Shown piece by piece: positions 29,357 to 37,101 of a stretch of 64,000 nucleotides of DNA. The stretch comes from Candidatus Rhodoferax mariagerensis. GTDB taxonomy: Bacteria > Pseudomonadota > Gammaproteobacteria > Burkholderiales > Burkholderiaceae_C. Under the pieces are notes generated by a model. That model made no database searches and was not told where the DNA came from. It saw nothing but the letters and a program-made list of their open reading frames with translations. Numbering within the stretch: the stretch's first letter is position 1; every line of letters starts with the position of its first letter. A program made the position numbers and the translations under genes. Location of the stretch: the NCBI GenBank assembly GCA_016719055.1, contig JADKAW010000005.1, positions 1-64,000 on the forward strand. The letters are read 5' to 3'.

Positions 29357-30253
29357 ATGGCAACAGGCAAGGAAATACGCGGGAAGATCAAAAACTTCGA
29401 AAGCACGAAGAAGATCACCAAGGCCATGGAGATGATTTCTGTCTCCAAAATGCGCCGGGCTCAAGAGCGTATGCGGGCTGCCCGGCCTTATTCCGAAAAG
29501 GTTCGCAACATTGCGGCCCATTTGGGCCATGCCAACCCGGAGTATGTTCATCCGTTCATGAAATCCAATGACTCTAAAGCTGTTGGCATGATTGTGGTGA
29601 CTACCGACAAGGGCCTTTGCGGCGGGTTGAATACCAATGTGTTGCGTGGTGTGACCAACAAATTGCGTGAAGTGCAAGTAGCTGGCATGACAACGCAAGC
29701 CGTGGCAATCGGCAACAAGGGTTTGGGTTTTCTAAACCGCATCGGTGCCAAAGTGGCCGCTCATGTGACCCAGTTGGGTGACCGTCCGCATCTGGAACGA
29801 CTGATTGGCCCGGTGAAGGTATTGCTCGACGCTTATGCCAAAGGTGAAGTCAATGCGGTGTATTTGTCCTACACGCGGTTCATCAACACGATGCGGCAGG
29901 AAGTGGTGATGGAGCAGCTGCTGCCACTGTCGGCCGTTCAGATGCAGGAAGATACCCGTGCAAGCGAGGTGACAAGCGGGGCCAAGCATGGCTGGGACTA
30001 TATTTATGAGCCTGATCCACAGACCGTGATCGATGATCTGTTGGTTCGTTATGTTGAAGCGCTGGTCTTTCAGGCCGTGGCTGAAAACATGGCCTCGGAA
30101 CACGCAGCGCGCATGGTCGCCATGAAGGCTGCCACTGACAATGCCGGCAACGTGATCGGTGAGCTCAAGCTGGTTTACAACAAGACCCGCCAAGCTGCCA
30201 TTACCAAAGAGCTGTCGGAAATCGTCTCGGGTGCAGCCGCCATCGGCGCATAA
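29357..30253 (+). CDS. atpG: F1Fo ATP synthase subunit gamma
   Basis: The central rotor shaft, 298 residues. The N-terminal helix (GKEIRGKIKNFESTKKITKA, then MEMISVSKMRRAQ) and the C-terminal helix (KLVYNKTRQAAITKELSEI, then VSGAAAI) are both present, with the central TDKGLCGGLNTN motif. Confidence 0.98.
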   Translation: MATGKEIRGKIKNFESTKKITKAMEMISVSKMRRAQERMRAARPYSEKVRNIAAHLGHANPEYVHPFMKSNDSKAVGMIVVTTDKGLCGGLNTNVLRGVTNKLREVQVAGMTTQAVAIGNKGLGFLNRIGAKVAAHVTQLGDRPHLERLIGPVKVLLDAYAKGEVNAVYLSYTRFINTMRQEVVMEQLLPLSAVQMQEDTRASEVTSGAKHGWDYIYEPDPQTVIDDLLVRYVEALVFQAVAENMASEHAARMVAMKAATDNAGNVIGELKLVYNKTRQAAITKELSEIVSGAAAIGA

Positions 30254-30295
30254 GTGACGGCCCTAGCAAGATTCAAATTATTGGAGCAAAACCAA

Positions 30296-31723
30296 ATGGC
30301 TCAAAGCAACACACAAACGAACGCAAATGTTCAAGGCAAGATCGTCCAGTGCATCGGTGCTGTGGTTGACGTGGAATTTCCACGTGACCATATGCCCAAG
30401 GTGTACGACGCACTCAAGCTCGAAGGCTCTGCCTTGACACTTGAGGTGCAACAGCAGCTCGGGGACGGCATCGTGCGCACCATCGCGCTTGGTTCCAGTG
30501 ACGGTTTGCGCCGCGGCTTGATGGTGTCCAACACCCACAATCCGATCTCGGTGCCCGTCGGCACCGCCACGTTGGGTCGCATCATGGACGTGCTGGGCAA
30601 CCCCATCGACGAGCGTGGCCCGGTCAACACCACTCAGCTAGCCTCAATTCATCGTAAGGCTCCCACTTACGATGAACTCAGCCCGTCGCAAGAGCTGCTG
30701 GAAACCGGTATCAAGGTGATTGACCTGGTTTGTCCGTTCGCCAAGGGCGGCAAAGTGGGCTTGTTCGGTGGCGCTGGTGTGGGCAAGACAGTGAACATGA
30801 TGGAACTGATCAATAACATCGCCAAGGCGCACAGCGGTTTGTCGGTGTTTGCCGGTGTCGGTGAGCGTACCCGCGAAGGCAATGACTTCTACCACGAGAT
30901 GGCTGACTCTGGCGTGGTGAACCTAGAGAAACTCGAAGACTCCAAGGTGTCCATGGTTTACGGGCAGATGAATGAGCCCCCGGGCAACCGTCTGCGTGTG
31001 GCTTTGACCGGGTTGACCATTGCTGAATCGTTCCGTGATGAAGGCAAAGACGTGTTGTTCTTTGTGGACAACATCTACCGTTTCACCTTGGCCGGTACCG
31101 AAGTGTCAGCGCTGTTGGGTCGTATGCCATCAGCCGTGGGCTATCAACCCACCCTGGCTGAAGAAATGGGCCGTTTGCAAGAGCGTATTACCTCGACCAA
31201 AGTGGGCTCCATCACCTCCATCCAGGCCGTTTACGTGCCAGCCGATGACTTGACCGACCCAAGTCCTGCGACCACCTTTGCCCACTTGGATTCCACCGTG
31301 GTGCTGAGTCGCGACATCGCTTCGCTGGGTATTTACCCTGCGGTTGACCCGCTCGACTCCACCAGCCGTCAGCTCGATCCGCTGGTGGTGGGTGCCGATC
31401 ATTACGAAACTGCCCGTGCGGTGCAAGGTACGTTGCAGCGATACAAAGAGTTGCGCGACATCATCGCCATCTTGGGTATGGACGAGTTGGCACCTGAAGA
31501 CAAGCTCACGGTGGCGCGCGCACGCAAGATCCAGCGTTTCCTGTCGCAGCCGTTCCATGTGGCTGAAGTGTTTACAGGTTCACCAGGCAAGTATGTCAGC
31601 CTGGCGGAAACCATCCGCGGCTTCAAGATGATTGTGGCTGGCGAATGTGACCACCTGCCGGAGCAGGCTTTCTATATGGTTGGCACGATCGATGAAGCGT
31701 TCGAAAAAGCCAAAAAAATCTGA
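30296..31723 (+). CDS. atpD: F1Fo ATP synthase subunit beta
   Basis: The catalytic subunit, 475 residues from ATG 30296. That start is chosen over a GTG at 30254 because GGAG precedes it and family members begin near VQGKIVQCIGAVVDVEFP. It has the P-loop GGAGVGKTVNMMELI, the catalytic GVGERTREGNDFYHEM, and the LSRDIASLGIYPAVDPL signature. Confidence 0.98.
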   Translation: MAQSNTQTNANVQGKIVQCIGAVVDVEFPRDHMPKVYDALKLEGSALTLEVQQQLGDGIVRTIALGSSDGLRRGLMVSNTHNPISVPVGTATLGRIMDVLGNPIDERGPVNTTQLASIHRKAPTYDELSPSQELLETGIKVIDLVCPFAKGGKVGLFGGAGVGKTVNMMELINNIAKAHSGLSVFAGVGERTREGNDFYHEMADSGVVNLEKLEDSKVSMVYGQMNEPPGNRLRVALTGLTIAESFRDEGKDVLFFVDNIYRFTLAGTEVSALLGRMPSAVGYQPTLAEEMGRLQERITSTKVGSITSIQAVYVPADDLTDPSPATTFAHLDSTVVLSRDIASLGIYPAVDPLDSTSRQLDPLVVGADHYETARAVQGTLQRYKELRDIIAILGMDELAPEDKLTVARARKIQRFLSQPFHVAEVFTGSPGKYVSLAETIRGFKMIVAGECDHLPEQAFYMVGTIDEAFEKAKKI

Positions 31724-31753
31724 AGCGCCCCTCACTGAATTAGGAGCGACATC

Positions 31754-32170
31754 ATGAATACCATCCACGTTGATGTGGTCAGCGCCGAAGAGTCCATCTT
31801 CTCAGGTGAGGCGCGTTTTGTCGCTTTGCCTGGCGAAGCGGGCGAACTCGGCATTTATCCACGCCACACGCCGCTGATCACACGCATCAAGGCGGGTTCT
31901 GTTCGTATTGAAATGGCTGACGGCGGCGAAGAATTTGTTTTTGTCGCTGGCGGCATTCTCGAAGTTCAACCCAATTGCGTCACTGTGCTGTCAGACACTG
32001 CGATTCGTGGCAAAGACCTTGACGATGAGAAAGCCAACGAAGCCAAGTTGGCTGCCGAAGAGGCCGTCAAAAACGCCAAGTCTGATCTTGATCTGGCGAA
32101 GGCGTCTTCTGAACTTGCCATCATGGCGTCGCAGATCAGTGCATTGCGCAAATTTCGTCAAAGGAAGTAG
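31754..32170 (+). CDS. atpC: F1Fo ATP synthase subunit epsilon
   Basis: A 138-residue subunit that couples the rotor to F1 and inhibits it. The N-terminal beta-sandwich (MNTIHVDVVSAEESIFSGEA, then GELGIYPRHTPLIT) is followed by the two-helix C-terminus. It is the last gene of the operon and is followed by a strong hairpin terminator. Confidence 0.97.
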   Translation: MNTIHVDVVSAEESIFSGEARFVALPGEAGELGIYPRHTPLITRIKAGSVRIEMADGGEEFVFVAGGILEVQPNCVTVLSDTAIRGKDLDDEKANEAKLAAEEAVKNAKSDLDLAKASSELAIMASQISALRKFRQRK

Positions 32171-32211
32171 TCGCGTAGCGTTTGTAACGGTCGCCTGTAC
32201 CAACACCCATC

Positions 32212-32248
32212 AGAGCCTGATCTCATCAAAGAGATCAGGCTCTTTTGT
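32212..32248 (+). terminator. Intrinsic terminator of the atp operon
   Basis: AGAGCCTGATCTC and GAGATCAGGCTCT form a perfect 13-bp stem with a 6-base loop, followed by TTTTGTTT. It lies 41 bp after the atpC stop and separates the atp operon from the adhesin export genes. Confidence 0.92.
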
Positions 32249-32273
32249 TTGCTTCTTGGCTTGTTCAGATCAT

Positions 32274-32301
32274 TTGTACAGTCCGATTGATTTGCTAAAC
32301 T
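32274..32301 (+). promoter_or_regulatory. Candidate promoter of the lapBC operon
   Basis: TTGTAC (32274-32279) and TAAACT (32296-32301) are spaced by 16 bases, between the atp terminator and the lapB start. The match to sigma-70 boxes is only moderate. Confidence 0.35.
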
Positions 32302-32331
32302 GCAAGCGTTACATATCATTACAAAGACGGG

Positions 32332-34500
32332 ATGCAAATGTCCAATACGGTCGCCTCAAATGAGGTGCCTCACAATGGGGCAAATCAATCCGACGATTTG
32401 CTGGTTTGCTTGCAGATTGTGGCCAGGGCACATGGCTGTGCATCAACCCGCGATGCTTTGATGTCCGGGTTGCCTTTGGAGGGTAACCGTCTGTCCCCCA
32501 GTTTGTTCGCACGTGCGGCCAAGCGCGCCCACCTGAGTAGCAGGGTGGTCAACACACCGTTGCGGCAGCTCAATACAGCGCTGTTTCCAGTGATTTTGTT
32601 GCTTCATGAAAAGCGCGCCTGTGTGCTGCTGGCATTTAATGACGACTCTACCCAGGTGCATTTGATCTACCCCGACTTGGTTGATGCCCCGGTTTGGGTT
32701 CCCATCGAGCAGCTAGACGCCAACTACTCAGGCGATGCCTTTTACGCTCGGCCCATGCAGCGTTACGATGCCCGCACCCCCACTGTGCGAGCAGGCCGGC
32801 ATGACCATTGGTTCTGGGGGGTAATTGCCGAGAGCCGACCACTCTACCAGGACGTGCTTCTGGCAGCATTTTTGGCCAATCTTTTTGCGCTGGGCATGCC
32901 GCTTTTCACCATGAACGTTTATGACCGCGTGGTGCCCAATCAGGCCATTGACACCCTTTGGGTGCTGGCGCTTGGCCTGATGTTGATGATGGTCAGCGAT
33001 TTGGTCTTGCGTACCATGCGCGGACGTTTTGTTGACCTGGCCAGTAGCCGGGCAGATGTCAAATTGTCTGCCTTCATCATGGAGCGCGTTTTGGGCATGC
33101 GCATGGAGCAAAAGCCCACCTCTGCCGGCTCATTTGCCTCCAATCTTCGGTCATTTGAGTCGGTGCGTGATTTCATAGGCTCTGCCACCGTGGTGGCCTT
33201 TATTGATTTGCCCTTCTCGGTGATCTTTATTGTTGCTATCGGGTGGATTTCTTGGGTCATGTTGATACCTTTGGTTGTGGGCGGAGCCATCATGTTGTTG
33301 TATGCGCTTGCAGTGCAGGGGCGAATGCATGAACTGGCTGAGACCACCTACCGCGCCGGAGCCCAACGCAATGCCGCACTGATTGAGGGTTTGGTCGGTT
33401 TTGAAACCGTCAAGGCTCTCGCAGCAGAGTCTCCCATCCAGCGCAAATGGGAGAAAAGTGCTGCCTTGCTCGCGCGTGTGGGTGCCCAATTGCGGTTGCT
33501 GTCCACCACGGCCAGCAATACCTCTGCGTTTGTACAGCAGTTCATTAATCTGGTGATTGTGGTGATTGGGGTGTATCTGATTTACGACCGCCAGTTGACC
33601 ATGGGTGGTCTGATAGCTTGCACCATGCTTGCAGGTCGGGCGATGGCCCCGGTGAGTCAGGTGGCCGGTCTGCTGGTGCAGTACCACACCGCATCAACGG
33701 CGCTGACATCGCTCAACGAGTTGATGAAGAGAGAAGTTGAGCGGCCTCAAGACACCAACTTCATCAGCCGTGGTCGTTTTAATGGTGCCATAGATTTTCG
33801 CGAGGTGTCTTTCAGCTATCCGGGCCAAACGGCACCATCGTTGCGCAGCATCAGTTTTAGCATCAAAGCAGGTGAAAAGGTGGCTATTCTTGGCCGCATC
33901 GGTTCTGGCAAAACCACGCTTGAAAAGCTTATTCTCGGGCTCTATCGCCCCAGTGAAGGCGCAGTGTTGGTCGACGGCATTGACCTGCGGCAGCTTGACC
34001 CGGCCGAGCTTCGCCACCAGATTGGTTATGTGCAGCAGGACATCATGCTGTTTTATGGCACCTTGCGCGAAAACATCACCATGGGAGCCCCGCTGGCGGT
34101 CGATGCTGATGTGGTCAAGGCTGCTGAAACCGGCGGCATTCTCAGCCTGGTCAACCAACACCCGCAAGGTTTCGATATGCTGGTGGGAGAGCGTGGTGAG
34201 TCACTTTCGGGCGGCCAGCGCCAAGGCGTTGCCATCGCCCGTGCCGTCATTAGCAACCCGGCCATTTTGCTGTTGGACGAACCCACGTCATCCATGGATT
34301 ACTCCAGTGAGGACGATATCAAACGTCGGCTCATTGAATTTGCCAAAGACAAGACCGTTGTGTTGATCAGTCACCGCACTTCGCTGCTCGACATGGTTGA
34401 CCGAATCATCGTCATGGATGGCGGAAAAATAGTGGCGGACGGCCCCAAAGAACAAGTGATCACAGCCTTGCGGCAGGGTCGTATCGGAAAGGCTGCGTGA
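32332..34500 (+). CDS. lapB: Type I secretion ABC exporter, LapB-like
   Basis: A 722-residue inner-membrane exporter for large RTX adhesins. The N-terminus is a C39-like domain (DDLLVCLQIVARAHGCASTR) that looks degenerate, since the C39 D-C-G active-site context is absent; it probably binds the substrate rather than cutting it. A six-helix ABC membrane domain follows. The ATPase has Walker A GRIGSGKTT, signature LSGGQRQ and Walker B LLLDEPTSSMD. The start at 32332 has a second ATG two codons later. The stop overlaps the next gene by one base. It should work with the MFP at 34500 and the TolC-OmpA protein at 9021. Confidence 0.93.
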   Translation: MQMSNTVASNEVPHNGANQSDDLLVCLQIVARAHGCASTRDALMSGLPLEGNRLSPSLFARAAKRAHLSSRVVNTPLRQLNTALFPVILLLHEKRACVLLAFNDDSTQVHLIYPDLVDAPVWVPIEQLDANYSGDAFYARPMQRYDARTPTVRAGRHDHWFWGVIAESRPLYQDVLLAAFLANLFALGMPLFTMNVYDRVVPNQAIDTLWVLALGLMLMMVSDLVLRTMRGRFVDLASSRADVKLSAFIMERVLGMRMEQKPTSAGSFASNLRSFESVRDFIGSATVVAFIDLPFSVIFIVAIGWISWVMLIPLVVGGAIMLLYALAVQGRMHELAETTYRAGAQRNAALIEGLVGFETVKALAAESPIQRKWEKSAALLARVGAQLRLLSTTASNTSAFVQQFINLVIVVIGVYLIYDRQLTMGGLIACTMLAGRAMAPVSQVAGLLVQYHTASTALTSLNELMKREVERPQDTNFISRGRFNGAIDFREVSFSYPGQTAPSLRSISFSIKAGEKVAILGRIGSGKTTLEKLILGLYRPSEGAVLVDGIDLRQLDPAELRHQIGYVQQDIMLFYGTLRENITMGAPLAVDADVVKAAETGGILSLVNQHPQGFDMLVGERGESLSGGQRQGVAIARAVISNPAILLLDEPTSSMDYSSEDDIKRRLIEFAKDKTVVLISHRTSLLDMVDRIIVMDGGKIVADGPKEQVITALRQGRIGKAA

Positions 34501-35915
34501 TGGCTTGGTTCAGTCAAAAGGCGTTTGATCGCAGCGGTAGCTTGATTCAGCGGGCCAGCAAATCCAGCGAGGCCACCTTTGGTCCGCTGGTCAAGCGGCT
34601 AACCCCGGTAGAAGCCGCAGACAACCTTGACTGGGCGGGTGACGCTGACTGGGCCCGGTTACAGCAAGACCCCTTGCGAGCCCGCGGGTTGTTGCGCATC
34701 GTGGCGGGCGCGCTGATTGTGATGGTGGTTTGGGCTGCATTTGCACCCGTTGACGAAATCACTCGGGGCGAAGCACGCGTGGTGCCGACCACTCAGGTAC
34801 AGATCATTCAAAGCGTTGACGGCGGTGTGGTCGAGTCCTTGCTGGTCAAAGAAGGACAGATTGTTGAAGCGGGCCAAATGTTGCTGCGTGTCGACCCGAC
34901 CCGGTTTGTCTCCAACATGCTTGAAAGCCGTGCCAGCCAGACCGCGTTGCAGGCCAAGGCGCTGCGTCTTGAGGCGCTGACACGTGGCACACCGTTCAAT
35001 CCTCCGGCGGAGCTAAAGAAGGAGGCACCGGACGTTGTGGCACAGGAAATGCGTTTGTATGAATCCCGCCGGGCAGAAATCAGTGCTCAGACCTCGATTT
35101 ACCAAAATCAGCTGGTGCAACGCCAGCAAGAGCTTAATGAAGTACGTGCCAGGCGTGAACAGGCCGAGCGCAGTCTTGAGTTGATGACCAAAGAGCTCAA
35201 CGCCACTCGACCGATGGTAGCCACCGGGGCCGTTTCCGAAGTTGAAGTGCTGCGCTTAGAGCGTGAAGTAGCCCGCCTGCGCGGTGACCGCGAGCAAGCC
35301 GGGGCCCAAATTTCTCGGGTTCAGTCGGCTATTTTGGAAGCTACCAGCAAAATCAATGAGGTTCAGCTTACCGGCAGAAACGCTATGAGCGCAGAGCTCT
35401 CTGAGACCATGAGCAAGCTTGCCAGCATGACACAAGGTGGTCGCGCTCTTGAAGACAAGGTCAAGCATGCAGACATCAAGTCGCCAGTGCGCGGCACCGT
35501 CAAGCGTCTGCTGGTCAACACTGTTGGGGCCGTTGTTCAGCCTGGCAAAGAAGTGGTTGAGGTGGTGCCGCTGGACGACGCCTTGATTCTTGAGGTACAG
35601 ATTGCACCCAAAGACATTGGTTTTTTGCGACCCGAGCAAGAGGCAATGGTCAAGTTCAGCGCTTATGACTTTTCAATTTATGGCGGGCTGGCCGCACAGG
35701 TATTTTTAATAGGCGCTGACTCGGTACTGGACGAAAAGGGCAATGCCTTCTACCATGTCCGTGTGAGAACCACCAAAACCAGCCTTGGCCCCAATTTGCC
35801 CATCATTCCTGGCATGGTCGCACAGGTAGACATCATGACCGGCAAAAAAACTGTGTTGTCCTACCTCCTCAAACCGGTGCTCAGGGCTAAAGCGACGGCC
35901 CTTACTGAACGATAG
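34500..35915 (+). CDS. lapC: HlyD-family membrane-fusion protein, LapC-like
   Basis: A periplasmic adaptor of type I secretion, 471 residues. It has a cytoplasmic N-terminus, one TM helix (LLRIVAGALIVMVVWAAF), a biotinyl-lipoyl-like strand pair (VQIIQSVDGGVVESLLVKEG), a long alpha-hairpin coiled coil (about 150-300), and the C-terminal beta-barrel (KHADIKSPVRGTVKRLLVNT). The ATG at 34500 overlaps the lapB stop (TGATG), which marks translational coupling; a GTG immediately before it is less likely. It follows lapB and precedes the regulator by 9 bp. Confidence 0.93.
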   Translation: MAWFSQKAFDRSGSLIQRASKSSEATFGPLVKRLTPVEAADNLDWAGDADWARLQQDPLRARGLLRIVAGALIVMVVWAAFAPVDEITRGEARVVPTTQVQIIQSVDGGVVESLLVKEGQIVEAGQMLLRVDPTRFVSNMLESRASQTALQAKALRLEALTRGTPFNPPAELKKEAPDVVAQEMRLYESRRAEISAQTSIYQNQLVQRQQELNEVRARREQAERSLELMTKELNATRPMVATGAVSEVEVLRLEREVARLRGDREQAGAQISRVQSAILEATSKINEVQLTGRNAMSAELSETMSKLASMTQGGRALEDKVKHADIKSPVRGTVKRLLVNTVGAVVQPGKEVVEVVPLDDALILEVQIAPKDIGFLRPEQEAMVKFSAYDFSIYGGLAAQVFLIGADSVLDEKGNAFYHVRVRTTKTSLGPNLPIIPGMVAQVDIMTGKKTVLSYLLKPVLRAKATALTER

Positions 35916-35924
35916 GCAATTCCT

Positions 35925-36590
35925 ATGAAAACCCAACAGCACTTTATCGGCGGTCCAACGCTACCTACGCCCCAACGCTGGCGCGAAGCCTTTCCTGATG
36001 GACAGGTGCATACCGTCCAAGAATTGTCCACACCGGCGGTATTGGGCTGGAGCGGCCTGCTGTGGCTGACCAGCGGCAACCCGCAGTGGCTGGAGCACCT
36101 GCAACAAATCAGGCTAAAAACCCCAGGTCTTCCTGTGGTGGTACTGTCCGACGCGCCTGAGTCGCAAGAAGGACTGGTTGCCTTGAATGCTGGTGCCCGC
36201 GGCTATACCCATGCGTATGCGGTACCTGGCCTGTTACAAGAAGTTGCCCAGGTTGTGCAATTGGGTGGCTTGTGGGTTGGCCCTGAATTGCTCCAGCGTC
36301 TGGTCGTGGCTACCGCCAGTCCGGTTGTCAAGTTCGCGCCATCAGCCGCAGGTGCCAAGGTGCCCAATGCCTGGGCCCTGCTCAGTGAGCGCGAGGCACA
36401 AACTGCGCGTCTGGTGTCAGCCGGCCAGTCCAACAAAGAGGTGGCTGCAGCGCTCTTTATTTCAGAGCGTACTGTCAAGGCGCATCTAGGGGCCGTGTTT
36501 GAAAAGTTAGGGGTGCGTGACCGCTTGCAACTGGTGCTGCGCCTGGCTGCCTCGCCCGATCAGGGGGCCGCTGGCGCCATTCAAGCATGA
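35925..36590 (+). CDS. LuxR-type response regulator with degenerate receiver
   Basis: A 221-residue regulator. The N-terminal half has receiver-like patterning (PGLPVVVLSDAPESQEGLVA, then LNAGARGYTHAYA). The position where the phosphoacceptor Asp should end the third strand reads LLWLTSGNPQW, so classical phosphorylation is unlikely. The C-terminal LuxR HTH is intact (LSEREAQTARLVSAGQSNKE, VAAALFISERTVKAHLGAVF). It sits between lapC and the adhesin gene and is probably a local regulator of adhesin expression, though no binding site can be shown. Its stop overlaps the next start (ATGA). Confidence 0.85.
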   Translation: MKTQQHFIGGPTLPTPQRWREAFPDGQVHTVQELSTPAVLGWSGLLWLTSGNPQWLEHLQQIRLKTPGLPVVVLSDAPESQEGLVALNAGARGYTHAYAVPGLLQEVAQVVQLGGLWVGPELLQRLVVATASPVVKFAPSAAGAKVPNAWALLSEREAQTARLVSAGQSNKEVAAALFISERTVKAHLGAVFEKLGVRDRLQLVLRLAASPDQGAAGAIQA

Positions 36591-36967
36591 CGGATGAAAC
36601 GCCAAAGTTTGCAGCTTTTTTTTGCCAGCGCGATGACGCCGGCAGCATAACTGCCGTCACGCATGAGGCACTCAGCGCTGACCAGGTCACAGCGGGACAT
36701 TGGCACACGGTGTCTGCTGATTCTGATGAGGTTCGTCAATTCTTGGTTGAAGACACCGACCATGTCAGCTTGCTCAGCCAGACCGACGTGGGCCTAGCGC
36801 GTGTACTAGAAGACTTGATCGACGTTTTGATCACCCGCGGCCTGATTCAGTTCACTGACTTGCCACAAGCCGCCCAGGCCAAGCTTCTGGAGCGCCGCCA
36901 GTCGCGTGCCAGCCTGTCGCACCGCCTAGAGCTCATGCCACTGGACGGCGAAAACGGCCTGATCTGA
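36587..36967 (+). CDS. Conserved small protein ('tryptophan synthase beta-like' family)
   Basis: A 126-residue protein with a start FFCQRDDAGSITAVTHEALS and the conserved LARVLEDLIDVLITRGLIQF followed by TDLPQAAQAKLLERR and a terminal GLI. This matches proteins annotated in Pseudomonas and Comamonadaceae as 'tryptophan synthase subunit beta-like'. The name is historical and no PLP enzyme domain is present. It overlaps the regulator gene by 4 bp and lies just before the adhesin gene. The function is unknown. Confidence 0.75.
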   Translation: MTDETPKFAAFFCQRDDAGSITAVTHEALSADQVTAGHWHTVSADSDEVRQFLVEDTDHVSLLSQTDVGLARVLEDLIDVLITRGLIQFTDLPQAAQAKLLERRQSRASLSHRLELMPLDGENGLI

Positions 36968-37014
36968 CGCCTCAAACAGATTTTTTGCAAATCTGTACTT
37001 AAGTCCAATAGCCA

Positions 37015-37088
37015 GCCCGGCTTGCCGGGCATAAGCTCTGGGCATCATTTTTAATGCTCTGGGCGCGTCTGCCCGGATTCGTTTTTTT
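37015..37088 (+). terminator. Stacked hairpins with T-run in the leader of the adhesin gene
   Basis: GCCCGGC-TT-GCCGGGC (37015-37030) is a perfect stem. A second stem (about CTGGGC/GCCCGG, 37059-37076) is followed by ATTCG and seven Ts (37082-37088). A weaker one, CAGATTT/AAATCTG, lies at 36977-36995. The T-run ends 3 bp before the GGAG of the adhesin gene. It could be a terminator or an attenuator that limits read-through into the adhesin gene. Confidence 0.4.
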
Positions 37089-37101
37089 ACTGGAGATTTT
37101 C

